In this document: piece by piece, positions 51,857 to 60,603 of the stretch
Position numbering within the stretch: position 1 is the first letter of the stretch
Layout: every line of letters starts with the position of its first letter
Notes under the pieces: generated by a model
What the model was told of the DNA's origin: nothing
Database searches by the model: none
What the model saw: the letters and a program-made list of their open reading frames with translations, nothing else
Position numbers and translations under genes: made by a program
Assembly: GCF_000684975.1 (NCBI RefSeq)
Contig: NZ_BAXZ01000013.1
Coordinates: forward strand, 10,744 to 74,743
Length of the DNA: 64,000 nucleotides
Source: Paraburkholderia acidipaludis NBRC 101816
GTDB lineage: Bacteria > Pseudomonadota > Gammaproteobacteria > Burkholderiales > Burkholderiaceae
Reading direction: 5' to 3'

Positions 51857-53004
51857 GGCGAAATCTCCTCCATCAACCTGACGGCCGTCGCGCGCCACGT
51901 GAGCGCCGCAGTCCGCTCGCGGCCACGCTCGCGCAGCGAGGCGCGCAATGTGTCGTCTGCCGTCACGCGTTCGAGCAGTCGGGCGAGTTGCGCCGGATCG
52001 TCCGGCGACGTATAGAGCACCGCGTCCGCGCATGCCTCCACCACGGAGGGCAGGCGCGAAGCGATCACGGGGCAGCCGAGCGCCAGCGCCTCGACGGGCG
52101 GCAGGCCGAAGCCTTCGTAGCGTGACGGATAGACGAAGCAGGCTGCGCGCCGGTAGAGCGAGACCAGGTCTTCGTCGCTCACGTAGCCCAGATGCTTCAC
52201 GAAAGCGGGCAGCACGCCATGGGCGTCGCCGTAGACGCGCGGGTCGCCGTAGACGCGCGGGTCGCCGCCGCCCACCACCACGATGTCGAACTGCGCGTCG
52301 CGAATCAGGCGCGCCGCATCGGCAATCAGCCGGAAATTCTTGTGGCGGTTCAGGCTGCCCACCGCGAGCACGTATGGCCGGTCCGGGCACGGCACACCGG
52401 AGACGTCCGCGGCCTCGCGCATGCGCAGCATGTGCTCGCCGCTCTCCGAAACCACGCCGATCTTGTCGAGCGGAATGCGATACGCCTCGTACAATTCGCG
52501 CCGCGAAAATTCCGAAACCGTGATCACGCGCCGCGCAATGCGCCCGATTCTCGGCGCCATCAGCCGGTACCACGCCACGAACTCGCGGCTATAGCTTTCG
52601 GGCACGCGCGCCGGCGCCGCGTCGTGCAGCACCGTCACCTGACTGCCGTAGAGCAGCGGTCCCGAGTTGCAGAGATTGAGCAGCAGCGAGCCGGCGGCCG
52701 CGCGCGGCAGCGCCAGCTGTTCCCAGCGAAAGCCGCCCCCCTTGCCGCTCGCGCGCATTCGCACGTGCGCAAACGGATTGGCGAGAGCGCCCAGCGCCGC
52801 GGGCACGACGATCTCCGCCGCAACACCGGCCACGGCCGGATCGCGAGCCTCGATCAGCGCGTCGAGCGCGCGCACCGTTTCGAATGCGAAGCGATCGACG
52901 CCGGTGGCGCGGCGGCCGAGAAAGCGTCCGTTGATCACGAGCGAGCGGGTGGCGGGAGATTTCATCGGTTGGACCCCGGCTGCCAGTGTTTCGCGCGCGT
53001 TCAT
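51844..53004 (-). CDS. Family 1 (GT4) glycosyltransferase
   Basis: 386 residues, ATG 53004 overlapping the upstream stop by ATGA. 'LVINGRFLGRRATGVDRFAFETV', 'LLNLCNSGPLLYGSQVTVLHD', 'ITVSEFSRRELYEAYRIP', 'YVLAVGSLNRHKNFRLI' and EX7E in 'YPSRYEGFGLPPVEALALGCPVI', all typical of GT4 rhamnosyl/mannosyl transferases. An 18-base perfect tandem duplication (52231-52266) gives 'GDPRVYGDPRVYG' in the nucleotide-binding loop region. Confidence 0.9.
   Translation of the reverse strand: MNARETLAAGVQPMKSPATRSLVINGRFLGRRATGVDRFAFETVRALDALIEARDPAVAGVAAEIVVPAALGALANPFAHVRMRASGKGGGFRWEQLALPRAAAGSLLLNLCNSGPLLYGSQVTVLHDAAPARVPESYSREFVAWYRLMAPRIGRIARRVITVSEFSRRELYEAYRIPLDKIGVVSESGEHMLRMREAADVSGVPCPDRPYVLAVGSLNRHKNFRLIADAARLIRDAQFDIVVVGGGDPRVYGDPRVYGDAHGVLPAFVKHLGYVSDEDLVSLYRRAACFVYPSRYEGFGLPPVEALALGCPVIASRLPSVVEACADAVLYTSPDDPAQLARLLERVTADDTLRASLRERGRERTAALTWRATAVRLMEEISPWLM
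52231..52266. repeat. 18-bp perfect tandem duplication inside glycosyltransferase gene
   Basis: The unit GTAGACGCGCGGGTCGCC occurs at 52231-52248 and 52249-52266, in frame, doubling the hexapeptide GDPRVY. The reading frame is kept. Confidence 0.9.
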
Positions 53005-54032
53005 CCGCGCACCGCGTTGCCGTGACGCTCGGCCGGATTCGCGATATAGCGGAAAGCGAAATTGCTGACGAGTCGCGAAGGCGCGAAGCACATGAGCGTA
53101 AGGCACAGTGCGGCGAGCTTCTTGCCCGCCCCCCAGAACGGGTTGCGCACCAGCGCATGGAAGTAGCCGCTCGAATCGAACAGCAGCCAACGCCAGCGTT
53201 CGGCGATCGACGCTTCGTAAAGGCGCACGCAAAGCCGGTTTTTCTCGTACGAGAAGTCGATGAATTGCTGCGGCAGCTCTTCACCCAGATGGGTGCGCGC
53301 CATGAGGCGCAGTGTCTCCCAACGCCAGGGGAACGAATGCTCGAGTTCGCTCACGTTTTCGCAGTTGCCGATGGCGAGCCGCGCCCTCTGCTTCGCAGTG
53401 TCGTGCTGCGAGATCGTCCTGTGATGCACGCGATAGCCCCCGAGCGGTTCGGCGAGCGCGCAGACGCGCCCCGTAAGCGCGACGCCATAGATCGCGAAAA
53501 AATCGGCCGCCTTGCGATGCTGCTTCGAGAGCGGGATGGGGAACACCGAGCGCAGCGCGCTCACGCGGTAGGCGTTGCCCGAAGCCGGCGGCGAAGGGTA
53601 TAGCCAGCCGCGCCGCAGGAATGCGGCGCAATCGCTCGGCGGCATCGAATTCGGCACGTGCGCCCCGGTGCGCCCCCCTTCTTCGCCAATCACGTCGAGC
53701 CGGAACTGCACCTTGACGTAGTCGCCCGCAAATGCGCGCAGCACGGCGTCGATCGCACCCGGATACAGCACATCGTCGGAATCGAGAAACAGCACATACT
53801 CGGTCTTCACGAGCGAAAGGCCCAGGTTGTAGACCGAGGACTGTCCTTCGTTTTCCTTGAAAACCCGCGTGATGCGCTCGCCGAAACGCTCGATGACCTC
53901 GCGCGAGCGATCCGTCGACCCGTCGTCGATCACCAGCACGTCCGTGCCCGCCTGGGCGAGCGCGGAGTCGATCGCCTCGCCGAGAAAGCGGGCGTAGTTG
54001 TAGTTGCCGATAACAACGGTAATCGCATTCAT
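53001..54032 (-). CDS. Family 2 glycosyltransferase
   Basis: 343 residues from ATG 54032 (a GTG at 54044 would overlap the upstream gene). 'ITVVIGNYNYARFLGEAIDSAL', 'DVLVIDDGSTDRSREVIERF', 'EYVLFLDSDDVLYPGAI' with metal-binding DSDD, and 'RKAADFFAIYGVALTGRVCAL'. The C-terminus has a hydrophobic helix ('LAALCLTLMCFAPSRL'). Directly follows the wzc-like gene and overlaps the next by ATGA. Confidence 0.9.
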   Translation of the reverse strand: MNAITVVIGNYNYARFLGEAIDSALAQAGTDVLVIDDGSTDRSREVIERFGERITRVFKENEGQSSVYNLGLSLVKTEYVLFLDSDDVLYPGAIDAVLRAFAGDYVKVQFRLDVIGEEGGRTGAHVPNSMPPSDCAAFLRRGWLYPSPPASGNAYRVSALRSVFPIPLSKQHRKAADFFAIYGVALTGRVCALAEPLGGYRVHHRTISQHDTAKQRARLAIGNCENVSELEHSFPWRWETLRLMARTHLGEELPQQFIDFSYEKNRLCVRLYEASIAERWRWLLFDSSGYFHALVRNPFWGAGKKLAALCLTLMCFAPSRLVSNFAFRYIANPAERHGNAVRG

Positions 54033-54036
54033 CGCG

Positions 54037-56277
54037 TCAGGCACCCGTCGCCGCGCTGTCCGAGGTATCGCTATAGCTTGCGTACCCGTAGGCTGCGTAT
54101 TCGCTGCCGTACTTGCCCGGCCGCGTGGTCATGTCGTTGAAGATGACACCACGGATCGGCACGCCGATCTGTTCGAAGCGGCGCACGGACTCGCGCAGAT
54201 CGGCCACGCTCGTCACGCCATGGCGCGCCACGAGAAAGACCATGCCCGCCAGATTGGCCACGATGCCCGAGTCGGCCACCGGCAGAATGGGAGGCGCGTC
54301 GATCAGCACGACGTCGTAGGCGTCATTGGCCCAATGCGCGAACTGCGTGAAATTCGGATGCCGAAGGAGTTCGCTGGCATTGGCGACGTAGCCGCCATTG
54401 GCGATGAAGTCCACGCCCGGCATGACCTGAGGGCACACCACGCTCTCGTAGGCCACGCCTTGCACGACGTCCGAAATGCCGGGGCTGGACGACACGCCCA
54501 CGTGCACGTTCAGCGAGCCGCGCCTCAGGTCCGCGTCGACCAGCAGTACGCGCTTGCCCGACGCGCCGAGAAGCGCTGCGAGATTGACCGACACGAACGA
54601 TTTCCCCACCACCGGCGTCGGCCCCGCAAGCAGCACGATGCGATTGTCCGCGTCGCGCAAGGCGAACTCCAGCGCGCTGTGGAAGCTGCGCAGACTCTCC
54701 ACGGCCGCATCGAACGACGCGGTGTGCGCCAGCACGCTGCCCGCGCCGTGCGCGCCGAGCGACGGGCGCCGTGCGAGCGTCTGCTGCACGCGGCTGCGCG
54801 GCACCGATGCAAAGACGGGCAGCCCCGTCCCCACCTCGATCTCGTCCGCCACCGCGATGCCGCTGTTGAGCCTGCGCCTGACCAGCACGAGCGACACGCT
54901 CGCGAACAGCCCGGTCAGGAACGCCGCCACCACCACGAAGGCGCGCTTGGGCCGCACGGGGCTTTCGGGCACGGCCGCGTTGTCGATCAGCCGCACGTTC
55001 GAGACCTTCCCGGCCTTGAGGAGGCGCATCTGCTCCTTCGTATTCAGCAGGTTCGTGTAGATCGTCGTATCGACCTGCACTTCGCGCTGCAGACGCAGCA
55101 CGCTTTGCTCGAGCGGCGGCAGCTGGCGGGTCTGCGCACCGAGCTCGGCGAGTGACTTCCGGGCCTCTTCGATCTGGCCGTCGATGGCGATCAGGGTGGG
55201 ATTGTCCGGCGTGAAGCGCGCCATCAACTGCGCACGCTGCTGCTTCAGATCGGCGATGCGGCTTTGCGCCTGCGACGAACTCTGCAGCAAGGCCGTTGCT
55301 TCCGCGCTCAGATCCACGGCGCCGTGCTCCGAACGGAACTTGTTGAACTCGTCTTCGGCCGTTTCGAGCTGCGTCTTCAGCACCGGCAGTTGCTGGTCGA
55401 GAAAAGCGATCGACTTTTCGGCTTCCTCCTGGGTGCGCTGCACGTTCTGCCGCACATATTCGTTGCCGACCGCGTTCAGGGTCGCGCTCGTCTTCACCGG
55501 ATCCGTGCCTTCCAGCACGACGCCAATCACGCCGGAGTCCTTGCCTTTTTCCGAAATCGTCAGGCCGGCCTGCAACGCCTGGACCGCGGCGAGCTGCGAA
55601 ATCCGCGTCAATTCGAAGGTCGCGCCCGGATGGCCGTCGATCGCGCTCACGAGCAGATCGATCGCGCCGCCCGGCACGCTGGCCTGGAGGGGAACGCCCA
55701 CCTTGCCGTGCAGATCCACCCCGTTATGCGTGAGCACGTATGCGTCGCCCCCCTTTAGCGTGAGGACGAACGGCGCGCCGTAGAGGCGCTCGGGCAGTTC
55801 GAAGTGCGCAATGGAAATGGCTTCGTTGCCCCAGGCATAGCCGCCCCAGCCCGACCAGCCCGACACGTTCAGATGGGTGGCGATCCAGCGGCCGACCACT
55901 GGAAAATAATGCGGCTGCGCCACGATATAGAGCTGCGTTGCGTCCACGGCGCGCGAAACCACCATGCGCGAGCGCAGCACCTCGATTTCCGCCGAGGCCT
56001 CCGTCTTGACGGCGAACATCGAGGAAAGGTCGGAGAGCGCGTTCTTGGTCGCGTCCTGACTGTCCTCCACCTGGATCAGGATGTCCGACTGATAGATCGC
56101 GCGCGCCAGCAAGGCATACGCCGCGCCCATGAAAGTGAAGAGCGCGGTCACGATAATGATCGTCTTGCGACTCTGGTACAGCGTGTCGAGCACACCGCCG
56201 ATATGGCCGCCCTCGGGCGGCGGCGGCAGGCCGCCTCCGTCGTGCGGCCCTTCGAGCAACAGTTCACGATGATTCAT
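54037..56277 (-). CDS. wzc: Polysaccharide co-polymerase / BY-kinase (Wzc/BceF-type)
   Basis: 746 residues, an inner-membrane tyrosine autokinase controlling polymer length and export. Wzz-type N-terminal domain with membrane helices at about 38-58 and 446-466. Periplasmic coiled coil at about 285-420. Cytoplasmic kinase: Walker A 'GPTPVVGKS' (552-560), Walker A' 'LLVDADLRR' (578-586), Walker B 'VLIDAPPIL' (657-665). Tyr-rich tail 'YGSEYAAYGYASYSD' (723-737). ATG 56277 gives the usual start; a longer frame runs into wza. No partner tyrosine phosphatase gene (Wzb/BceD) is present in the window. Confidence 0.93.
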   Translation of the reverse strand: MNHRELLLEGPHDGGGLPPPPEGGHIGGVLDTLYQSRKTIIIVTALFTFMGAAYALLARAIYQSDILIQVEDSQDATKNALSDLSSMFAVKTEASAEIEVLRSRMVVSRAVDATQLYIVAQPHYFPVVGRWIATHLNVSGWSGWGGYAWGNEAISIAHFELPERLYGAPFVLTLKGGDAYVLTHNGVDLHGKVGVPLQASVPGGAIDLLVSAIDGHPGATFELTRISQLAAVQALQAGLTISEKGKDSGVIGVVLEGTDPVKTSATLNAVGNEYVRQNVQRTQEEAEKSIAFLDQQLPVLKTQLETAEDEFNKFRSEHGAVDLSAEATALLQSSSQAQSRIADLKQQRAQLMARFTPDNPTLIAIDGQIEEARKSLAELGAQTRQLPPLEQSVLRLQREVQVDTTIYTNLLNTKEQMRLLKAGKVSNVRLIDNAAVPESPVRPKRAFVVVAAFLTGLFASVSLVLVRRRLNSGIAVADEIEVGTGLPVFASVPRSRVQQTLARRPSLGAHGAGSVLAHTASFDAAVESLRSFHSALEFALRDADNRIVLLAGPTPVVGKSFVSVNLAALLGASGKRVLLVDADLRRGSLNVHVGVSSSPGISDVVQGVAYESVVCPQVMPGVDFIANGGYVANASELLRHPNFTQFAHWANDAYDVVLIDAPPILPVADSGIVANLAGMVFLVARHGVTSVADLRESVRRFEQIGVPIRGVIFNDMTTRPGKYGSEYAAYGYASYSDTSDSAATGA

Positions 56278-56336
56278 GTACTCTCTCCGTCGGACCACCC
56301 GGGGCTTCCTGCAACCCGGGTGCCGCGTTATGTCCG

Positions 56337-57560
56337 TCAGTAACCCACCGCACGGGAGGTCGCCGCCGCCTCCGTGGACGGCAGGATCAGGTTGATGATC
56401 CGGCTCCACTTCACGAGTGCCGAAGCGTCCACGAACACCACGTCGCTCGGCGCGAGGTCGAAGGCGTCCGCCGTGGCCATCGCCGCCGGCGAAGTCGCGT
56501 CGATGTGATAGACGACCGGCTTGCCGATATCGCGCCCGCGCACGACGTATACCTGCGAAGCATCGCCGGATTGCTGGCTGATCCCGCCCGCTTCGCCCAG
56601 CGCTTCGTTCAGCGACATGCGCCCGTTGTTGAACGCCAGCGGGCCCGGACGCTGCACCTCGCCGACCACGAAGACCTGGCTGTCCGCCGCGGCGTAGACG
56701 CGCACGAGATCGCCGTCGCGCAGCACGATCCGGTCGGGATTGATCCCCTTGCGGATCATGTCCGGAAAATTCACCACGACCGTTTGATCGCCGCGCGTCA
56801 CGGCCACGCGCGAGCGATCGGCCTTGTCGGTAAATCCGCCGGCCCGGTTGATCGCTTCCGGCAGCGTCATCGGCATGTCGTTGATGATCTGCACGCCGGG
56901 CGCGCGCACCTCGCCGTCGAGATACACGCGCTTGCTGCGATAGGTCTGGATTCGCACCGTGACCTGCGGCTGACGCACGTAGCGCGACAGCTTCGCGGCG
57001 AGCATGTCGCGCACCCCCATTTCCGAAAGACCGCTCACTTGCACCGGCCCTATGTAGGCATACTGAATAAAGCCGTTCTCGTCGACCGTATAGCCCGTCG
57101 CGACCGACTGCGCGCCCGACGAATCCGCTCCGCCCGCGCCGCCCGCACCCGGCATGTTGAGTTCGGGGTGATCCCATACGACGATGTTCAGCACGTCGCC
57201 CGGCCCGACCTTATAGGAAGCGGGCTTCGCGAACAGCTGCGAGACGTCGGCCGGCACGTTTTTGGGCCGCGCCGCCTGCTCCTTCTCGACCAGCTCGGGC
57301 GTGATTTCGACGAGCGAGCCGGGCGGCGGCGCGTCGGCCCCCGGCCCTTGCCCCTGCTCGTGCGCCCTGGCGGTCTGCACGGCACTGGCCGTCCCCGCGC
57401 CGCTGCCTGCGGGCATGCCGTTGAAGGCCATGCCCGGAGAGAGGGCGCAGCCGGCAAGCGCCATGACGGCCGCCGCCGAAGCCGCGCGCAGCCACGTACA
57501 AAATCCGGTCGCGCGCGATCCGGTGAAACGGTACGCGCGCCAAACGCTGCTGAGTCTCAT
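56337..57560 (-). CDS. wza: Outer-membrane polysaccharide export lipoprotein (Wza/BceE-type)
   Basis: 407 residues. Lipoprotein signal with lipobox LAGC (Cys38). Poly_export domain: 'YKVGPGDVLNIVVWDHPELNMPG', 'VDENGFIQYAYIGPVQVSGLS', 'LSRYVRQPQVTVRIQTYRSKRVYLDGEV', then SLBB domains ('MPMTLPEAINRAGGFTDKADRS', 'GRMSLNEALGEAGGISQQSGD') and a C-terminal amphipathic stretch ('VKWSRIINLILPS') that would form the outer-membrane pore. ATG 57560 has GGGGG upstream. Works with Wzc in export. Confidence 0.94.
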   Translation of the reverse strand: MRLSSVWRAYRFTGSRATGFCTWLRAASAAAVMALAGCALSPGMAFNGMPAGSGAGTASAVQTARAHEQGQGPGADAPPPGSLVEITPELVEKEQAARPKNVPADVSQLFAKPASYKVGPGDVLNIVVWDHPELNMPGAGGAGGADSSGAQSVATGYTVDENGFIQYAYIGPVQVSGLSEMGVRDMLAAKLSRYVRQPQVTVRIQTYRSKRVYLDGEVRAPGVQIINDMPMTLPEAINRAGGFTDKADRSRVAVTRGDQTVVVNFPDMIRKGINPDRIVLRDGDLVRVYAAADSQVFVVGEVQRPGPLAFNNGRMSLNEALGEAGGISQQSGDASQVYVVRGRDIGKPVVYHIDATSPAAMATADAFDLAPSDVVFVDASALVKWSRIINLILPSTEAAATSRAVGY

Positions 57561-57721
57561 GTCAAAACCCCCAACTTGCGTGTGGCCGTCCCGTTGCGTC
57601 CCACGCGCAACGGATCCCGGCCGGTCCGGACTGCCCGCATGCCGCACACGACGCTCGCGGCACACGGGCAGCCTTCCCTAACCTCCCGTCCAACGACTTA
57701 CGACATTTCCCGCCCGACCCA

Positions 57722-58795
57722 TCAATAAGCACCATTGCCTCTGATCACCACCACAAACGTCTTGAAGAGAATCCCGATGTCCCGGTGCAGGGACCAGTTC
57801 TTCACATAACTCACATCGAGCGACACGCGCGTTGCGTAGTCCGTGTCGCAACGCCCGCTCACCTGCCACAGCCCCGTGATCCCGGGCGTCGCCATGAGGT
57901 AGTAGCTGCGGTCGACGCCGTATCGTTCGAGTTCCTGATCGACGATGGGCCGCGGGCCGACGAGACTCATCTCGCCGCGCAGCACGTTCCAGAGCTGCGG
58001 CAACTCGTCCAGACTCGTGCGCCGCAGGAAGCGGCCGATGCGCGTCACGCGCACGTCGTGCTTGAGCTTGAACTCGCGCTCCCACTCGGCGCGCGCCGCC
58101 GGATCGCTGGCGAGCAATTCCTTGAGCACCGCCTCCGAATTGACCACCATCGAACGAAACTTCAGACAACGAAATTTCCGTCCATGTCTTCCCACCCGCG
58201 TATGGCCGTACAGCGCCGGGCCGCCGTCGCTTTTCACGATCAGCGCCAGAGCAAGCAATACCGGCAGGAGAGCCGCGATCAGGATCAGGCAGACGACAAT
58301 ATCGAAACCGCGCTTGACGAGACGCCGCAACGTAACCGCGTGCAGCGCGCCCTCGGGAAGCTCGGCGGGAGCACGCGTGCGATTCAGCCAGCCGCCGGCC
58401 TGATGGACCACACTGAACTGCGCGAAGAACAGCGTGTGCGAGGCGAGCAGCGAGATGCCGGTGGTGAGCGTCCAGTACAGGAACCACGGCATCAAAACCA
58501 GATGTTCGCGATGAATCGCATAGAGCAGCGCAAGCCCGCAAAGCTGCACGGCAAGCCACGCGAACGTGGTCCGGCTGGCGATGCTCATGACGGATCGGCT
58601 GCCGCGCACGGGGTAGGTCCCGCATGCGGGAAACACCGAAAGCGCCAGCGCGGCCACGAAGGCAACGAGCGTGGGATCGAACTGATGGGGCCGACCCACA
58701 TCGGCAAGGTTCAGATTCAGGTGCAGCGCGCCGAAGGCGCCCAGCACGATTAGCGCGATATCGATCGCACGATGTGCCAGCTCGGACATATCCAT
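57722..58795 (-). CDS. Undecaprenyl-phosphate sugar phosphotransferase (WbaP/WcaJ type), short form
   Basis: 357 residues from ATG 58795 (ATG 58789 is equally possible). N-terminal membrane helices to about residue 130, another at about 160-188, then the catalytic bacterial sugar-transferase domain: 'KFRSM' (212-216), 'SLDELPQLWNVLRGEMSLVGPRP' split as 261-270 and 271-283, 'TPGITGLWQVSGR' (303-315). It loads the first sugar phosphate (glucose or galactose) on undecaprenyl phosphate. Typical WbaP/WcaJ proteins have about 460-480 residues; the Rossmann-like domain between the fourth and fifth helices is missing. First gene of the leftward operon. Confidence 0.88.
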   Translation of the reverse strand: MDMSELAHRAIDIALIVLGAFGALHLNLNLADVGRPHQFDPTLVAFVAALALSVFPACGTYPVRGSRSVMSIASRTTFAWLAVQLCGLALLYAIHREHLVLMPWFLYWTLTTGISLLASHTLFFAQFSVVHQAGGWLNRTRAPAELPEGALHAVTLRRLVKRGFDIVVCLILIAALLPVLLALALIVKSDGGPALYGHTRVGRHGRKFRCLKFRSMVVNSEAVLKELLASDPAARAEWEREFKLKHDVRVTRIGRFLRRTSLDELPQLWNVLRGEMSLVGPRPIVDQELERYGVDRSYYLMATPGITGLWQVSGRCDTDYATRVSLDVSYVKNWSLHRDIGILFKTFVVVIRGNGAY

Positions 58796-59280
58796 ACTCC
58801 ACTGCGTCGCGGTCAATGGTTGTTGCCTGCCCCCCTTCTTCGTTTGTTACTGCATGACCGCCGCTCGTCCCGCGAAACTCATCCCGTATGGTGTAAAGCG
58901 CGTCTTCCGCGCGCCTTTCCCGATGACTTCCGCGGTACGCCCTTGCGCGAGGCCCGCTTTGATATTCCGGATCGCCATCGTCCCGGTCCGGCCGTGTACG
59001 ACCTCATTCGTCGTACCTGCGCCAAACACGCCATGCTGATTGCGATGATCTGATCCACACCGCTAAGGTAAGAGGACCGTGATCGCGACTCCGTGCGCAA
59101 TCCCACCAATGATCTGCAATCGACCGCGCTACGCCTTACCGCATCTTTCGCCTGAAGATCTTCTGCCGATCGCCGGCCAATTGACTGCCAACTGCCTCTT
59201 GATGCCGTCTGTGCCCTGGCCAACGGTACGCGCGCTTTCGTCGTGCCACGATGCCGCTCACCTGATCCGACCTGCCAACC
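58796..59280. promoter_or_regulatory. Divergent control region between exopolysaccharide and arabinose-donor operons
   Basis: 485 bases without a credible gene, between the leftward wbaP-like start and the rightward dprE1-like start. It contains the dyad at 58996-59016. No ribosome site is obvious at 59281, although the protein alignment supports that ATG. Confidence 0.5.
58996..59016. promoter_or_regulatory. Perfect 7-bp-arm dyad, candidate operator
   Basis: GTACGAC (58996-59002), seven-base spacer, GTCGTAC (59010-59016). It is centrally placed between the divergent operons. No regulator gene is linked, so the binding protein is unknown. Confidence 0.45.
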
Positions 59281-60603
59281 ATGTGCGCGTCTACGCTTCG
59301 GTCATGGGGACGCTATCCCAATGCGCCTCAATCCAGTGAACCTCTCGCGTGGCGCGACAGCATCCGCGCGCGCCTCGCCGACGCCAGCACGCGCGTCGGG
59401 ACGACGCTTGCGTTCGGCAACGGCCGCAGCTATGGCGACAGCTGCCTTGCCGCGACGGACCACGTGCTGCCCATGCGCGGGCTCGCGCGCTTCATCGGTG
59501 CGGACTGGACGAACGGCGTCGTGCGCGCGGAAGCGGGCGTGACGCTCGGCGAAGTGCTCGCGCTGTCGCTGCCGCGCGGCTGGATGTTGCCCGTGACGCC
59601 CGGCACGCAGTTCGCGACGCTAGGCGGCGCCGTCGCCAACGACGTGCACGGCAAGAACCATCATGTACGCGGCACGTTCGGCTGCCACGTGCTGCGTCTT
59701 TCGCTGCTGCGCTCCGACCGGGCGCCGCTGGAATGCGCGCCCGACGAAGAAACTGCGCTCTTTCGCGCGACGATCGGCGGCCTCGGGCTGACCGGCGTGA
59801 TCGAATGGGTCGAGCTTCAGTTGATGCCCGTGCAGTCGAGCCACATCGCGGTCTCGCGATTGCGCTATGCGAATCTCGACGAATTCCTCGCGCTCTCGCG
59901 CGGCCGCGACGCGACCAACGAATACGGCGTAGCCTGGGTGGATTGCCTCGCGCGCGGCGCAGCGCTCGGACGCGGCGTCTACACCTGCGGCAACCATGCG
60001 AACGACGGCGATTTCTCGCTGCCCGCGAGGCGCGTGCGCAGCGTCCCCTTCGTCATGCCGGTCTCGCCGGTCAACGCCTTCACCGTGCGACTATTCAATC
60101 AGTTGTACTACCGTCGGCAGAGGCCGGGGATCGAACTCGCGCGAATGGACCCCGCCAGCTTCTTCTACCCGCTCGACAGCATCCGCAACTGGAACCGCAT
60201 CTATGGGCGGCGCGGTTTCCAGCAGCATCAGTGCGTCATTCCCGAGGCCAACGCGCGCGATGCCCTGCGCGTGATGCTGCGCACGATCTCGGCGAGCGCG
60301 AACGGCTCGTTCCTCGCGGTCCTCAAGCGCTGCGGCGCGCTGGCGTCGCCAGGACTCATTTCCTTCCCGATGCGGGGCGTCTCGCTCGCGCTCGACTTTC
60401 CCCAGGAAGAGCGCCGCAACACGGCGCTCTTCGCGCGTCTCGACGCCATCGTCGCCGAGGCGGGCGGACGCCTGTACCCGGCAAAGGATGCCCACATGAG
60501 CGGCGAACACTTTCGCACCGCCTATCCCGCCTGGCAGGAGCTCGAGCGTCTGCGCGACCCAGCCCTGATGTCGCGCTTCTGGAAACGGACCACACAGACA
60601 TGA
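59281..60603 (+). CDS. dprE1: DprE1-like decaprenylphosphoryl-ribose 2'-oxidase subunit
   Basis: 440 residues, FAD-dependent, like mycobacterial DprE1. 'LRSWGRYPNA' matches the 'LTGWGRTAPS' start. Also 'GNGRSYGDSCLA', 'VTPGTQFATLGGAVANDVHGKNHH' (split 105-119, 120-128; H123 matches the conserved active-site His) and 'GLTGVIEWVELQLMPV'. C-terminal substrate domain with 'FSPLDS'-like 'FFYPLDSIRNWNR' and 'LYPAKDAHMSGEHF' (K402 matches catalytic Lys418). The residue matching benzothiazinone-target Cys387 is Ala370 ('VSLALDFP' against 'NICVDFP'). With DprE2 it epimerises polyprenyl-phospho-ribose to arabinose. Overlaps the next gene by ATGA. Confidence 0.87.
   Translation: MCASTLRSWGRYPNAPQSSEPLAWRDSIRARLADASTRVGTTLAFGNGRSYGDSCLAATDHVLPMRGLARFIGADWTNGVVRAEAGVTLGEVLALSLPRGWMLPVTPGTQFATLGGAVANDVHGKNHHVRGTFGCHVLRLSLLRSDRAPLECAPDEETALFRATIGGLGLTGVIEWVELQLMPVQSSHIAVSRLRYANLDEFLALSRGRDATNEYGVAWVDCLARGAALGRGVYTCGNHANDGDFSLPARRVRSVPFVMPVSPVNAFTVRLFNQLYYRRQRPGIELARMDPASFFYPLDSIRNWNRIYGRRGFQQHQCVIPEANARDALRVMLRTISASANGSFLAVLKRCGALASPGLISFPMRGVSLALDFPQEERRNTALFARLDAIVAEAGGRLYPAKDAHMSGEHFRTAYPAWQELERLRDPALMSRFWKRTTQT

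Noticed and set aside
52231..52266. Possible CRISPR-like or minisatellite array
   Set aside because: Only two adjacent units without spacers inside a coding gene.
50603..52573. A longer start for the GT4 gene ending at 50603
   Set aside because: The upstream part is the neighbouring GT4 gene in another frame. ATG 51856 has a good ribosome site and the standard N-terminus.
54037..57177. A longer Wzc frame with a 300-residue N-terminal extension
   Set aside because: The extension is wza read in another frame. Family length and start fit ATG 56277.
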